64,000 nucleotides of DNA from Altererythrobacter sp. (GCA_017308255.1 JAFKFN010000006.1:1-64000); one strand, 5' to 3'. Shown: positions 9,027-18,001, counted from the first letter of the stretch. Notes: generated from the sequence alone by a model not told the origin. Program-made: numbers and translations.

Positions 9027-9540
9027 GCACGCCGCAGGCGATACGCCCGCCGGCGTTGCCCGCAGGATCGGTGCGATAGTCGTCTGCATCCGCATGGATC
9101 ACCACGGCGGTGCCGTCCGCGTCGAAGATATGGCTCAACACCTCCTCGCGCGTTCCCGGCAGCGTGGCGCTCACCGTGCCGGCTCCCGAGTTGCCGATCA
9201 CGAGATTGGGCAGATCGCCCAGATGCGACCCCGCCGGGTTTTCCGATCCATGCTGCTTCATGCCCGGGTTGAGATGCCCGCCCGCCGAAGTAAAGTCGGG
9301 GCCTTCGCACGAACCCTTCATATGCAGGTGCGCGCCATGCGTGCCTGGCGCCAGCCCGGCGGCCGCGATCGTGATCGTCACGTGCGATCCGCTTGCCATC
9401 AGCTGCGCCGTTCCGGCGGGCGAGCCGTTGGCAAGGCGCAAGGTCGCCTGGCCGACGCGCTCGGTCGACGCCGTGTCGAGCGTCTGGCACCCGGCCAGCA
9501 CGAGGAGCGGGAGGGCAAGGGGCAGCAGGGCAGGGCGCAT
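9013..9540 (-). CDS. sodC: Cu/Zn superoxide dismutase family lipoprotein
   Basis: The 175-residue product starts with a lipoprotein signal peptide ending in LVLAGC, so it should be anchored by an N-terminal lipid-modified Cys in the periplasm. The SOD domain shows the HLHMKGSC copper-ligand motif, a zinc loop with H and D residues and the C-terminal GGRIACGVL strand with the conserved disulfide Cys. It disproportionates superoxide outside the cytoplasm. It ends convergently with the MFS gene, overlapping it by 14 bases. Confidence 0.88.
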   Translation of the reverse strand: MRPALLPLALPLLVLAGCQTLDTASTERVGQATLRLANGSPAGTAQLMASGSHVTITIAAAGLAPGTHGAHLHMKGSCEGPDFTSAGGHLNPGMKQHGSENPAGSHLGDLPNLVIGNSGAGTVSATLPGTREEVLSHIFDADGTAVVIHADADDYRTDPAGNAGGRIACGVLMPA

Positions 9541-9595
9541 CGGGCTTTCCTTTCGTGATTTCCGATCAACGCCATAGCGGGCGGATGGCTCCGCG

Positions 9596-10045
9596 TCAGG
9601 CCTCTTCTAGGATACCGCCCGCGATCAACGCGGCGATCGCGCTGCGCGCTTCGCTGTCCACCGTGGCGCCTCCCGCGGGCGCTGCGGGCGTCACCGCGCG
9701 CTGCCAGCCTCCGCGATAGCGGATGTCCTGCCCGGTTCCCCGATCGAACACCCGCAAGCCGTCGCGCGGCTCCGCGAAGATCCAGGCGCCGGCCTGAAAG
9801 GAAGCGAGACATCCCGCCCGCTCCGCCCAGGCCCCGGCGGGGGCTGGGCCGACCAGCCAGCTTTCGCCTTCTTCCGGCACGGCAGGCGGATCGTCCGCTT
9901 CGCCTTCGATTGCCGGATGCAGCAGCGTGTCGATCAGGGCGTGCGCCTGATTGACGAAGAATTCCTTCTGCGCCTGTCCGGCGAAAAGCAGCGGCAGGCC
10001 ATAGCGGCTGCTGGCGGAGGTGAATGAAATCGGATCGGGCATCAT
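9596..10045 (-). CDS. DUF2793 protein, last gene of the GTA cluster
   Basis: The 149-residue protein fits the DUF2793 family found at the ends of phage and GTA tail modules. Its start (FTSASSRYGLPLLFAGQAQKE) and the pattern FVNQAHALID, followed by GESWLVG, are characteristic. Such proteins are thought to be tail-tip or fibre components, but no function is proven. A GAAGGAACG ribosome-binding site precedes the ATG. The gene follows the large tail gene by 18 bases and is probably co-transcribed. Confidence 0.8.
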   Translation of the reverse strand: MMPDPISFTSASSRYGLPLLFAGQAQKEFFVNQAHALIDTLLHPAIEGEADDPPAVPEEGESWLVGPAPAGAWAERAGCLASFQAGAWIFAEPRDGLRVFDRGTGQDIRYRGGWQRAVTPAAPAGGATVDSEARSAIAALIAGGILEEA

Positions 10046-10063
10046 CGTTCCTTCGTCTGGATA

Positions 10064-12243
10064 TCAGGGCAGCGTGGTCAGCAGCAGCGGATCGGACAGC
10101 GCGTGGCTGCCCACTTGCCGCACCCACAGCGGCTGGCCGGGATGGTCACTGGCGAGCGCGGCCCACTCCGCTGCGGTGAAGGCGATCTTCGGTTCGCCCA
10201 CCTGCCAGTTCGCCAGCGGTGCCTCGGTGGGGCCCGCACCTACCCGATAGGCTTCGGCCTGCTCGTTCAGCGGCGGTTCGACGCCGTCCGGCCAGTTCCA
10301 CGCACCGCGGCTGCGGCGCGTCCAGCGCAGCACCACGCCACCGGCCAGCGGCTCCGCTCCCGGATGGACCGGGGCCAGAGGTCGCAAGGTGGCCCCCGCA
10401 TCGGCGATCATGGAGCTGACCGGAGCCGGATCGGCAAGGCCGATGGCGGCGATGCCGGGGGCCGAACCCAGCCGCGCTGGATCGATCCGCGTGGGCCGTT
10501 CGTCGAGCAGCACCAGCCGCGTTCCCGCCGCATGGCCCGCACGCGCCGCCGCTTCCGTGCCGCCGCGCCCTCGCAGCAAGCCGGCCAGCCGCCAGCGTCC
10601 GTCGCCAATAGGCATGGCCTGGGCGAATTGCAGCAGTTCGCTTCCCACCAGCAGGCGATTGGCGCCGGCGGCGAGTGCCTCGGGGCTGGCGCTCGTTAGC
10701 GCGAAATCCGCCGAAGCCAGCTCGATCTCCACACCCACGCCCGTTTCCAGCTGCATCGCGGCGGAGGGTGGCAGCGGCTGGCCCAGCGTGCCGATCACGC
10801 TCCGTCGCGAGCCCGAGGGGCCGAGCGGCGCCAGGCTTCCGTCCTGATCGGCATAAAGCGCCGCGCCGGTCCAGCCTGCGGACACGGAAGAGATGGCGGC
10901 ATAGACTTGCCGCGCATCGCCGCCGCCGCTCCCGTCCCATGGCAGTTCGAACGCGGCGAGCAGGGTCGGCGTTGCGATCAGGTCGGCGGGTGGCAAGGCC
11001 CGTCCGGGGTCCGCCGGCGTTTCCCGCGCTTGCCCGCCCGGAAGCCGGCTCAGTTCCAGTTCTATGCCGTGCTCTCGCCATTCCCAGCTGTCGATGCGCC
11101 ACGCGCCCGGATGGCCCGGCGCGCGCACGATCTTTCCCGGATGCAGCGCGGGATCGAGTTCCGCCATGCGCCAGGAGAGACTGTCGCGCGCCGCACCGGC
11201 GCGTTCGGCGGCGGCATTGATCAGCGATCGGGCGGTTCCGGCCGAAAGCGCGCCGGGAAATTCGATCGCCCGCGCCTGCCCCGGCCGTGCCCGGCCATCT
11301 GCCCGTTGCTGCCCGGCCTGATAGTCGCGCGCCACGTCGTAATAGCGCAAGGTCTCGGGCACCTGGCCCGCGTCCGGTCGCCGCCGCCGCGTGCGCCCGG
11401 CGAGCCCGCCGAAATTGCCTTCGGCCACGTCCACCGCCGCCTCGGGCAAAAGGGGAGCGTCGGGGGGCAAGGCGTCTCCCGGCAGGAAGGTCAGGCGATC
11501 GCCCCCTGCGTCGCAGGCCAGTGAATAGAGCTGGTCGATCGTCGCAAGCGTGCCTGCCAGCGGCCCGCCTTCATCGCTGTATCCGCCCAGGCCGCCCAGC
11601 GGGACTTGCCCGTCCGCCTTCCCGCCCAGCGGCTCGGCCAGGTGCGCCAGCGTCACCTCCCCGTCATCGGCCACGATCTCGAAGGTCAACGCCGGGATGC
11701 GATTGCCGAAATCCGCCAGGTGCAGCGCTTCGAACACGCAATAGGCCGTCCCGCGGAATGCCAGGCATCCGGTCCCTTCGGCCGATGCGATCAGCGGGTC
11801 CGGCATCTGGTCGCCATTCCCCTGATAGACGCGCAGCGCTCCGCCGGTCTTCAGGTCACCCGCCGCGCCTCGCAGCAGGTTGCCGTCGGCCCAGATGCGC
11901 CCCAGCCGCCGGATCGGCCGGCTGGCCAGCGCCACCGCGAACGAGGCGGAATAGCTGTAAGTGGTCGTCGAAGGCCGCCCTTTGCCGCCGCCGCTCTCCT
12001 CGCTGCTTTCGACAAGGTCGGTCGCCCAGATGATCGTGCCCGGCGCGCGCATCGTGCCGAAATGCCGCGGTATCGGCGCGCCATAGCTGGATGTGGTGAC
12101 CGCCAGCTCCTTCAGCCGCGGCCCCTCGCGATGCGACCCGCCGATGACCGCGCGATCAATCCGGTTGCCGATCAGAGCGCCCAGCGCGCCCCCAGCGGCC
12201 CGCCCAGCGCCGTGCCGAGCGCGGTAAAAACGAGAGTAGCCAT
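10064..12243 (-). CDS. GTA large tail protein (g15-like), apparent frameshift near start
   Basis: The body (about 700 residues) matches the C-terminal part of the GTA g15 'megatron'/phage tail-tip protein: an N-terminal glycine-rich hydrophobic segment followed by SYGAPIPRHFGTMRAPGTIIW, typical of this family, and a phage-tail_3-like central domain. The natural start is the ATG at 12243, which encodes MATLVFTALGTALGGPLG, but this frame hits a TGA after 23 codons. One extra G in the five-G run (plus-strand C-run 12189-12193) would join it to the main frame at GALGALIGNRIDRA. Either the sequence has a one-base error or the gene is broken or frameshifted. Unlike the Rhodobacter protein it lacks the TIM-barrel domain, which here is attached to the g12 homologue. 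Confidence 0.8.
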
Positions 12244-12279
12244 GCAGGAATGCCTCGGTTGGAGAGCGAAAAAGTAAAA

Positions 12280-12708
12280 TCAGTCCGCCGCGACAAGCCG
12301 CCATTGCCGGACGATCGGCCAGGGAAGCGGAAACGGCGTATGCACCACGCGGCGCAGGCCGGCGTGGGCATGAATCGCGCCGCCCTCGCTCGCGATGATC
12401 GCGAAGTGGAGCTGCGCCGGGCCGGTCTCGAGCAGCAGCACGTCCCCCGGTTCCAATGGCGCTTCGACTTCGGCGAAGCCGGCCTTGGCGGGAAGCCGCT
12501 CGAAACGGCCGAGGTCACGGTTCCGCAGGGCATAGCGTAGGGGGAAGCGGATCGGTCGGCCGATGTCCGCCATGGCCACCAGCACCAGCCCCAGGCAATC
12601 GAACCCGGTCGCCGGATCGCGCCCGTGCGGGCGGAACGAGGCGCCGATATAGCGCTCCACCGCCTGCGCCAGCTTCATCCGATCGCCCGGCGCTGGCTGA
12701 ACGGTCAT
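12280..12708 (-). CDS. GTA cell-wall peptidase (g14, NlpC/P60)
   Basis: The 142-residue product is an NlpC/P60-fold cysteine peptidase. The catalytic Cys is in GFDCLGL (Cys38) and the likely His in LHFAII (His101) with a second polar His at 113. In GTA particles it sits in the tail tip and opens peptidoglycan for DNA entry. The ATG at 12708 overlaps the g13 stop by four bases (ATGA), which fixes the start; a longer open frame upstream lies inside g13 and is not real. Confidence 0.88.
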   Translation of the reverse strand: MTVQPAPGDRMKLAQAVERYIGASFRPHGRDPATGFDCLGLVLVAMADIGRPIRFPLRYALRNRDLGRFERLPAKAGFAEVEAPLEPGDVLLLETGPAQLHFAIIASEGGAIHAHAGLRRVVHTPFPLPWPIVRQWRLVAAD

Positions 12709-13526
12709 CCCCGCGCTCCGGGATAACGCGCCAGCAAGTCGTTGCCGGGCACGAAAGGCTCTCCCTGAAAGTTGATCGCGTTGCCGAACCGCGCGTGGCA
12801 GGTGCTCAGGGTATGGTCGCATCCCTCGCGCAGCAGCGCGCGGGTGCCGGGTTCCAGCGCCGAGTCGAGCATGCGGTCGAGCACCAGGCCGCTCGGGCCG
12901 GCGTGGCTCACCTGCATCGTCATCCCCGCGTGCGGCCCGTCGATCCAGCGCAGGCTCCCCTCGCGCATCGCCTCGGGTGGAGGCGCGCCGGAGAAGGCTG
13001 CCCGGTTCGCTTCCCAGTCCACCGCCGTCAGCCGCGCCTCGCGCGTAAACCGCGCCGCGCTTAGCGTGCAGCCGGGGCCGCAGAACTGCGCGCGACAAGT
13101 CGGGCTGGTACGCGGCACACCGTCCACCTCCAGCAACGCCTTGGCGGACCGCAGCTCCGCGTTGAAGCCGCCGGCTTCCTGGGAGACATCGCCGATCTCG
13201 CCGCGATAGAGCACCGCGTGTTCCAGGGTTTCCCAGTCGACCACCCCGATCTCCACCTCCGCGCGGTCGAAGCGTCCGGCGGCCAGGTCCGCCTCGGCGA
13301 TGCCGTCATGCGTCAGCGCGCCTTCCACGTCGGCGCTGTCGGGCGAAAGATCCGCGCCGCGCCGCACCGCGCTCGGCACCATGCCCGGCGCGGCGCGATG
13401 CAGCATGCCGCCGAACCACAGGTCGCGGTCGTGGCTGATGAACCCCAGCGTCACCCCGTCGCGCCGCCGCACGCGCCAGAAGCTCGCCAGTGCTTCCAGC
13501 GCCTCGCGGCCATAGACCCGGCTCAT
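12705..13526 (-). CDS. GTA hub protein (g13, DUF2163)
   Basis: The 273-residue protein matches the DUF2163 / phage-conserved BR0599 type family. It contains a Cys-rich segment (SPTCRAQFCGPGC) and a C-terminal CDHTLSTCHARFGNAINFQGEPF motif region in which four Cys could bind an iron-sulfur cluster, as described for the RcGTA hub protein (established knowledge). It caps the tail tube. ATG 13526 overlaps the previous stop by four bases. Confidence 0.88.
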   Translation of the reverse strand: MSRVYGREALEALASFWRVRRRDGVTLGFISHDRDLWFGGMLHRAAPGMVPSAVRRGADLSPDSADVEGALTHDGIAEADLAAGRFDRAEVEIGVVDWETLEHAVLYRGEIGDVSQEAGGFNAELRSAKALLEVDGVPRTSPTCRAQFCGPGCTLSAARFTREARLTAVDWEANRAAFSGAPPPEAMREGSLRWIDGPHAGMTMQVSHAGPSGLVLDRMLDSALEPGTRALLREGCDHTLSTCHARFGNAINFQGEPFVPGNDLLARYPGARG

Positions 13527-15841
13527 GCCGCTTCCCGCACTTCGACCAGGGGCACGGAGGGCGCTTCGCTGGCAGCGAAGTCCGCCCCGGTCACGTCCAG
13601 CCGATCGGCCGCGAAACGCACCGGCACATCGAACAGGAATCCCGCACGCACCTCCGCGCCGATGGGCGGTGCTTCCGCCAGGGCGATCCAGCCGCCATCT
13701 TCCAGGACCCAGCCGCTGGCCGGCATTCCGCCCACCGAAACCGTCACGCTTCCGGGCCGGGGCCGGCTGATCCATCGGATCTGCGGCTCCGGCCCGTCAT
13801 AGCGCTTGCACAGGCGGAAGCGTGCGGTCAGCCCATCGCCCGCGCCCAGCAGTTGATCGGCCGGGGTCGGCGTTCCGGTCATGCCGTTGGAGCTGAAATC
13901 GAACGGATCGCGCAGGCGGAAGGCGCGCGCCGCCCCCCGCCGGGCGCGGAAAAAGGCGATCAGCGTGCCCAGCTCCGCTTCCGAGCGGATTCCCGGCCCG
14001 ACGTCGAAATGCAGCCGCGCGTCGCTCCAGTGGCTGCCGCGCCGCTCGTGGCCCGAAGCGGTCACCGCGATCGAGGTGGAGAATTCCGCGCTCACCCCCG
14101 CGTCGCGCCCCAGGGCAAGCGGATAGAGCACATCGTCGAAAGCCTGCATGTCATCCCCTCCGGAAACGGGCAACTGGGTGAAGCCATCGCGGCACACTTG
14201 CGGCAGGGCCCAGACGAAACGGCGCGCTACCCCGCGCGCCGCCGCTTCCTCCACCCCTGCATCTATTCGCCGCCAATAAGGGTCGGCATCGCCGGCATTC
14301 AGCACGAAGCCCGCCAGGTAGTCCTGCCGCGCCAGCGGATAGCCCAGGCGCTGCTGCATCATGGCATAGCCGGCGCGGCGGCGCGCTTCGGCGCCCGCCG
14401 TCAGCCAGTCGTAATCCTCCAGCTGCAAGCGGTCGTAAGCCGGCCAGGCCCAGCCCTGCGGCACGAGGGCGCGGGCCAGCTCCGGCATCGCCGGATCGAG
14501 CGCGGTCGGCGTGAACAGCAGCAGCAAAACTTCCGCCGGGCCTGAAGCCGCCGCTCTCACCGTGTCGCGTAGTGCTTCGGTCGAAGCCGCCAGCGCCGCC
14601 CCCGCTTGGTCCAGCAGCGCAAGCTGTCCCGCGTCCAGCGGCTGGCGCAAGTCGCCGATCTCTGGCGGATCGCCGCCGAACAGCACCCGCGCCGCCGCGT
14701 CGTATAGCGCGATTCTGCCGTCCGCCGTGGTCCACCACCACGGCTCGCCGATCTGGAACTGCACCGGCAGGCCGGCGGCTTCGATCAGGCGGACGATCTC
14801 GCCGGCGATCGCCCGCAGGTATTCCATCGCCTCGGCCTTGGCCGGCGAAAGCAGCGTGGATGGCGGTTCCCATCCGGTCAGCGCCGGCGATCCATCGGCG
14901 AAGCGCTGCTGCCAGGCGGCGGGGCAATGCTCGGCGAACAACTCATAGGATAGCGAGGCGATCGGGCGGTAGCCCTGCGCCGCGCACAGCGCGAAGTAAT
15001 CCGCGTGCCACCGCTCGGCCGGTCCGCACAGTCGCGCCGGCTCGGCCACCAGCAGGCTCCCATCCGCCTGCCGGGCGAGCCGGTAATAATGGCTCATGCC
15101 CAGATAGTGGATCAGCGCGCCGCGATAGCCCAGCGCGCGGATATTCCGCAGCAGCCGCGCGGGCGTCTGGTTGTAGCTGTCGTCATAGGCCGTCGCCATG
15201 TGCAGATCATGCGGCGGTACCAGCACGTCGCCGATCTCCAGCATGGCGTTCTCGCCCGAACAGGTGATCCCGCTCAATTCCACCCAGCCGTCCGCGCGCG
15301 CCGGCAACAGCGCCTCGCTCGCCGGATCGTATTCCGGCGGCGCGATCGAGATGAACATCCGGTCGATGTCCGCCGGATAGACCGGGTCGTCCGCCTCCCA
15401 GCCGCCCTTCAATGCCGAGAAGGGCAGCGTCACTCGCGCGTCGTCGGGCAAGCCTTGGGCATAGTTCCACAGCCGCACGAACCAGCTGCGCGGCGCGCCT
15501 GCCGCGTCGCGGCCTTCGATCGTCAGCGTCGGCCCATGCACCGCGTCCAGCGTCAGCACGCCGCCAGAGCGCCAGTGGAAGCTCAGCGTCGTGCGCGCAT
15601 AATCGCGCCGCGTTTCATAGGCGAGCAGCGGATGGTCCAGCCGATCCTCGCTGGCCCAGATCAACCCGACCAGCGCGTTCGCGTGGTGGAACTCCAGTTC
15701 CACCCGCAGCGCATCCGCGCCAGTCGTCACCACGCAGGCCATCGCCGGGCGCGGAAAGTCCACTGTCCAGAACCGCGGATCGAACCGCTGGATATAGTCA
15801 AAGTCCTGCCCGTCACGCTCGCGGGCCAGCCAGAAAGGCAT
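13523..15841 (-). CDS. GTA distal tail protein: TIM-barrel-like domain fused to DUF2460 (g12)
   Basis: This 772-residue protein has two parts. Residues 1 to about 555 form a large domain with (beta/alpha)8 character: alternating strands and helices such as GYRGALIHYLGMSHYYRLA, and an acidic GEPWWWTT motif like a glycosidase active-site strand. Residues about 560-772 match DUF2460/TIGR02217, the GTA distal-tail protein, recognised by AFDDVLYPLALGRDA, SGHERRGSHW and RAFRLRDPFDF. In RcGTA the DUF2460 protein is only about 200 residues and the TIM-barrel-like domain belongs to g15. The ATG at 15841 has a GGGGAGACC ribosome-binding site. Domain boundaries are estimated by eye. Confidence 0.82.
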   Translation of the reverse strand: MPFWLARERDGQDFDYIQRFDPRFWTVDFPRPAMACVVTTGADALRVELEFHHANALVGLIWASEDRLDHPLLAYETRRDYARTTLSFHWRSGGVLTLDAVHGPTLTIEGRDAAGAPRSWFVRLWNYAQGLPDDARVTLPFSALKGGWEADDPVYPADIDRMFISIAPPEYDPASEALLPARADGWVELSGITCSGENAMLEIGDVLVPPHDLHMATAYDDSYNQTPARLLRNIRALGYRGALIHYLGMSHYYRLARQADGSLLVAEPARLCGPAERWHADYFALCAAQGYRPIASLSYELFAEHCPAAWQQRFADGSPALTGWEPPSTLLSPAKAEAMEYLRAIAGEIVRLIEAAGLPVQFQIGEPWWWTTADGRIALYDAAARVLFGGDPPEIGDLRQPLDAGQLALLDQAGAALAASTEALRDTVRAAASGPAEVLLLLFTPTALDPAMPELARALVPQGWAWPAYDRLQLEDYDWLTAGAEARRRAGYAMMQQRLGYPLARQDYLAGFVLNAGDADPYWRRIDAGVEEAAARGVARRFVWALPQVCRDGFTQLPVSGGDDMQAFDDVLYPLALGRDAGVSAEFSTSIAVTASGHERRGSHWSDARLHFDVGPGIRSEAELGTLIAFFRARRGAARAFRLRDPFDFSSNGMTGTPTPADQLLGAGDGLTARFRLCKRYDGPEPQIRWISRPRPGSVTVSVGGMPASGWVLEDGGWIALAEAPPIGAEVRAGFLFDVPVRFAADRLDVTGADFAASEAPSVPLVEVREAA

Positions 15842-15868
15842 CGTCGGTCTCCCCGATGTGATTGAGGT

Positions 15869-16013
15869 GCTCGCAGAGGCGCGGAGGCGCAGAGAGGCCG
15901 ATACTCGCGGCGAAGCCGCCTTATTTCCTCAAGCTTCACGCTGCCGCAAACGTAGAATTGAAAGCGGCGTCGCCGCAGGCGCAACCTCTCTGCGCCTCCG
16001 CGCCTCTGCGAGC
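15869..16013. repeat. Perfect 29-bp inverted repeat between g11 and g12
   Basis: The arm at 15869-15897 (GCTCGCAGAGGCGCGG...) is exactly reverse-complementary to 15985-16013, with 87 bases between. The loop contains further GCGGCGAAGCCGCC/GCGGCGTCGCCGC pairing. The unit fills almost the whole gap between tape-measure and distal-tail genes. A related, shorter pair occupies 17523-17596 and a single arm lies at 725-746. It may attenuate transcription or stabilise mRNA ends. Confidence 0.85.
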
Positions 16014-16015
16014 GC

Positions 16016-16588
16016 CTAGAACTCCCGCAAGGCCCGGCGTACCGAACTGGCTACCTGCCGCGCGGATCGCCGCAGCGCCACGGGCGCGTCGGCCCCTCGC
16101 GGCTGCGCGACCTGGATCGAAACCCGCACCTCCCGCGCCGGGGCCGCCGCCGCCGGCTCGATCCGCCCTGCCGAAGTCGGCACGAACAGCTCCGGCCCGC
16201 GCTCGCCCACGCGATAGGCCGCGCCCGGCGAAACCGGCCCGCCGGTCGCGCGGCCGGGCAGGCCGAGCAGAGCCCCCGCCACGCCGCTCAGCAGCGAGCC
16301 CAACCCGCTCGCTTTCGCCGGTCCGGCCAGCAAGCTGCCGATCCCGCTTTGCACGGCCTGCGCCGCGATCCGGTCCATGGTGGCCAGCGCCACGCGTTTC
16401 AGGTCCTCGAACCCCAGGCTGCCTCGCCGGATGGCCGAAAGCAGCCCGCGTTCGAGCACGCTGCCGGCGGCGGCGAACCCGGTCACCAGCGTCGAATCGA
16501 GCGTCGCCCGTATCGTCTCGACATCGCGTTTGAACCCCGTCGTGCTGGCCCGCACGTCCACCAGCAGGGTCTCGATTTCGTCATCCAT
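16016..16588 (-). CDS. GTA tail tape measure protein (g11)
   Basis: The 190-residue product starts with an N-terminal segment predicted to be helical (ETLLVDVRASTTGFKRDVETIRATLD), continues with a segment rich in Gly, Ala and Leu (SLLAGPAKASGLGSLLSGVAGALLGLPG) and ends in a basic tail. This is the small tape-measure type of GTAs, with a GERGPELFVP motif seen in phage tape measures. Its shortness implies a very short tail. It overlaps the g10.1 gene by eight bases. Confidence 0.8.
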   Translation of the reverse strand: MDDEIETLLVDVRASTTGFKRDVETIRATLDSTLVTGFAAAGSVLERGLLSAIRRGSLGFEDLKRVALATMDRIAAQAVQSGIGSLLAGPAKASGLGSLLSGVAGALLGLPGRATGGPVSPGAAYRVGERGPELFVPTSAGRIEPAAAAPAREVRVSIQVAQPRGADAPVALRRSARQVASSVRRALREF

Positions 16589-16778
16589 CGCGCTCGCGCT
16601 CCATCAGGGCGATCATATCCGCCCGGCTCAGCGGCGCGCCGCTGGGTTCATCGGCGGACAGGATCGCTGCCAGCTCGGCCGGCGTGCAGTTCCAGAAGTC
16701 GTCCGGCCGCCAGCCCAGCAGCCGGGGCATGAGGCCGGCAAGCCGGCGCGCCGCATCGGCGAAGGTGGCCCCGCTCAT
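16581..16778 (-). CDS. GTA tail assembly protein (g10.1, rcc01693-like)
   Basis: This 65-residue protein has the pattern MPRLLGWRPDDFWNCTPAEL followed by I-x-x-L, the hallmark of the small rcc01693/TIGR02216-like family that follows g10 in GTA clusters. It is probably a tail assembly chaperone partner. ATG 16778 overlaps the g10 stop by four bases, and the 3' end overlaps g11. Confidence 0.82.
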   Translation of the reverse strand: MSGATFADAARRLAGLMPRLLGWRPDDFWNCTPAELAAILSADEPSGAPLSRADMIALMERERDG

Positions 16779-17089
16779 CCCCCGCTTGCCGCTTGGCCCT
16801 GCAGGATCTGGCCCAGCAGGCAGCGCAGCGGCGCGGCGCACTGGGCCAGGCCAAGGCCCAGCACCGCCTCGCCCACCTCGTCGCGGGTCAGGGCTTCCGG
16901 CTGGGCCAGGCAATGCCAGAACAGCGCGGCCACCTCGGAAAGTCGCAGGCGTCCCTCGCTGGCCCGCTCGATCAGCGCATAGAGCGAGCCGAGTTCCTGC
17001 TCGGCCGCCACCAAGGCCGAAAAGCTCGGCCGCAGGACGTATTCGCGCCCGGCGGCATGAAGCGACGCCTCGCCGCGCGCGGGGTTCAT
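16775..17089 (-). CDS. GTA tail assembly chaperone (g10)
   Basis: The 104-residue protein resembles the GTA_gp10 family: a small N-terminal beta part (ASLHAAGREYVLRPSF) and a helical C-terminal half with LWHCLAQ-like and GLAQCAAPL segments. It probably binds the tape measure during tail assembly and is not in the mature particle. The start overlaps the g9 stop by four bases. Confidence 0.83.
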   Translation of the reverse strand: MNPARGEASLHAAGREYVLRPSFSALVAAEQELGSLYALIERASEGRLRLSEVAALFWHCLAQPEALTRDEVGEAVLGLGLAQCAAPLRCLLGQILQGQAASGG

Positions 17090-17493
17090 GCCGGCACCAC
17101 CGGGCCGGAGCTTTCGAGCTGCAGCGTATAATTCCGCTCGCCGTTGAAATCGCCGGCATAGTCCAGCCGCTGCACCAGGAACGCGCCGCGCAGCCTCTCG
17201 CCGTCCTCGAACGACAACTCGTAATCCGCGATCGTCCCGGTGAGCGCATGGCTGCGCACCGCCGCCTCGGCCGCGCTGCCCAGGAAGATCCCTGCCGCGC
17301 TTACGGAAACCGACCGCGTACCCGCGCCCGACAGCAGCTCGCGCCAGCCGCCCGATTCCTTGTGCGTCACCACCACGGCATCGCCATTGATCGACATCTG
17401 CGTGGTCCTGAGCCCGGCCACGGTCTGGTAAACGGGCGGCAGCGCGCCGTCCCCGATCTTGAGCAGGAAGGTAGAGCCTTTCTGGGCTGTCAT
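17086..17493 (-). CDS. GTA major tail tube protein (g9, TP901-1 family)
   Basis: The 135-residue protein has the MTAQKGSTFLLKIGDG start and the GGWRELLSGAGTRSVSVSAAG core, which are typical of TP901-1-like major tail proteins. These stack as hexameric rings to make the tail tube. Length and position between the tail terminator and g10 agree. Upstream lies a 107-base gap with an inverted repeat, so this gene may begin a sub-transcript. Confidence 0.88.
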   Translation of the reverse strand: MTAQKGSTFLLKIGDGALPPVYQTVAGLRTTQMSINGDAVVVTHKESGGWRELLSGAGTRSVSVSAAGIFLGSAAEAAVRSHALTGTIADYELSFEDGERLRGAFLVQRLDYAGDFNGERNYTLQLESSGPVVPA

Positions 17494-17522
17494 CGTGTGT
17501 CTCCTGTTGGGGGAATTTTCAG

Positions 17523-17596
17523 TTCACGCGGAGGCGCGGCGCGTGAGGATCTCTTTTCTCTTTCTTCTTCTCTGCGTCTCCGCGCCTCCGCGTGAA
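17523..17596. repeat. 17-bp inverted repeat between g8 and g9
   Basis: TTCACGCGGAGGCGCGG at 17523-17539 is exactly reverse-complementary to 17580-17596. The 40-base loop holds a pyrimidine-rich run (CTCTTTTCTCTTTCTTCTTCTC). It shares the CTGCGxCTCCGCGCCTCxGCG core with the 15869-16013 element. Confidence 0.8.
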
Positions 17597-17600
17597 AAAT

Positions 17601-17999
17601 CTAAGGCACCTCGCTCGCCAGCACCCGAAACCGATACTCGATCAGCACCGCTCTCACGTTGCCCGGCCGCTGCTCCGCTCGCGCGCGCAGGAACACGATG
17701 TTCACCACATCGAACCCCGCTTGCGCTCTCGGCATGGCCTCCACGCGGGTCTCGATCGCCCGCGCCGTCGCCGCCATCGTGCCCGGATCATCGCCTCGCC
17801 AATGCAGCTCCAGCGCCAGGCGGATCTCGCGCCCGGCGCGGTCCTTGGTGCTCCAGTCGGCGCTCGCGCTGGCGGCAATGCCCAGCCACGGCGGCGCGGT
17901 GCGCGAAGGCGCCTCCTCGGTCACCGCGTTGAGTTGGCTCATCAGCTCGGCATCGACTGCCAGCCAGGCGATCAGCGCCGCGCGCAGTTCGGTTTCCAT
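17601..17999 (-). CDS. GTA tail terminator (g8, DUF3168)
   Basis: The 132-residue protein fits the DUF3168 / tail-completion family: an N-terminal METELRAALIAWL helix, a GIAASASADWSTKDRAG strand pair and the LEYRFRVL-like C-terminus. It closes the tail tube at the head end. ATG 17999 has a strong GGAAGGAACC ribosome-binding site; an ATG ten codons upstream lies in the preceding small gene. Confidence 0.83.
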   Translation of the reverse strand: METELRAALIAWLAVDAELMSQLNAVTEEAPSRTAPPWLGIAASASADWSTKDRAGREIRLALELHWRGDDPGTMAATARAIETRVEAMPRAQAGFDVVNIVFLRARAEQRPGNVRAVLIEYRFRVLASEVP

Positions 18000-18001
18000 T
18001 G

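Noticed and set aside
12705-13775. Upstream-extended version of the g13 gene
   Set aside because: The additional 83 residues lie inside the g12 frame and lack family similarity; ATG 13526 with ATGA coupling is the natural start.
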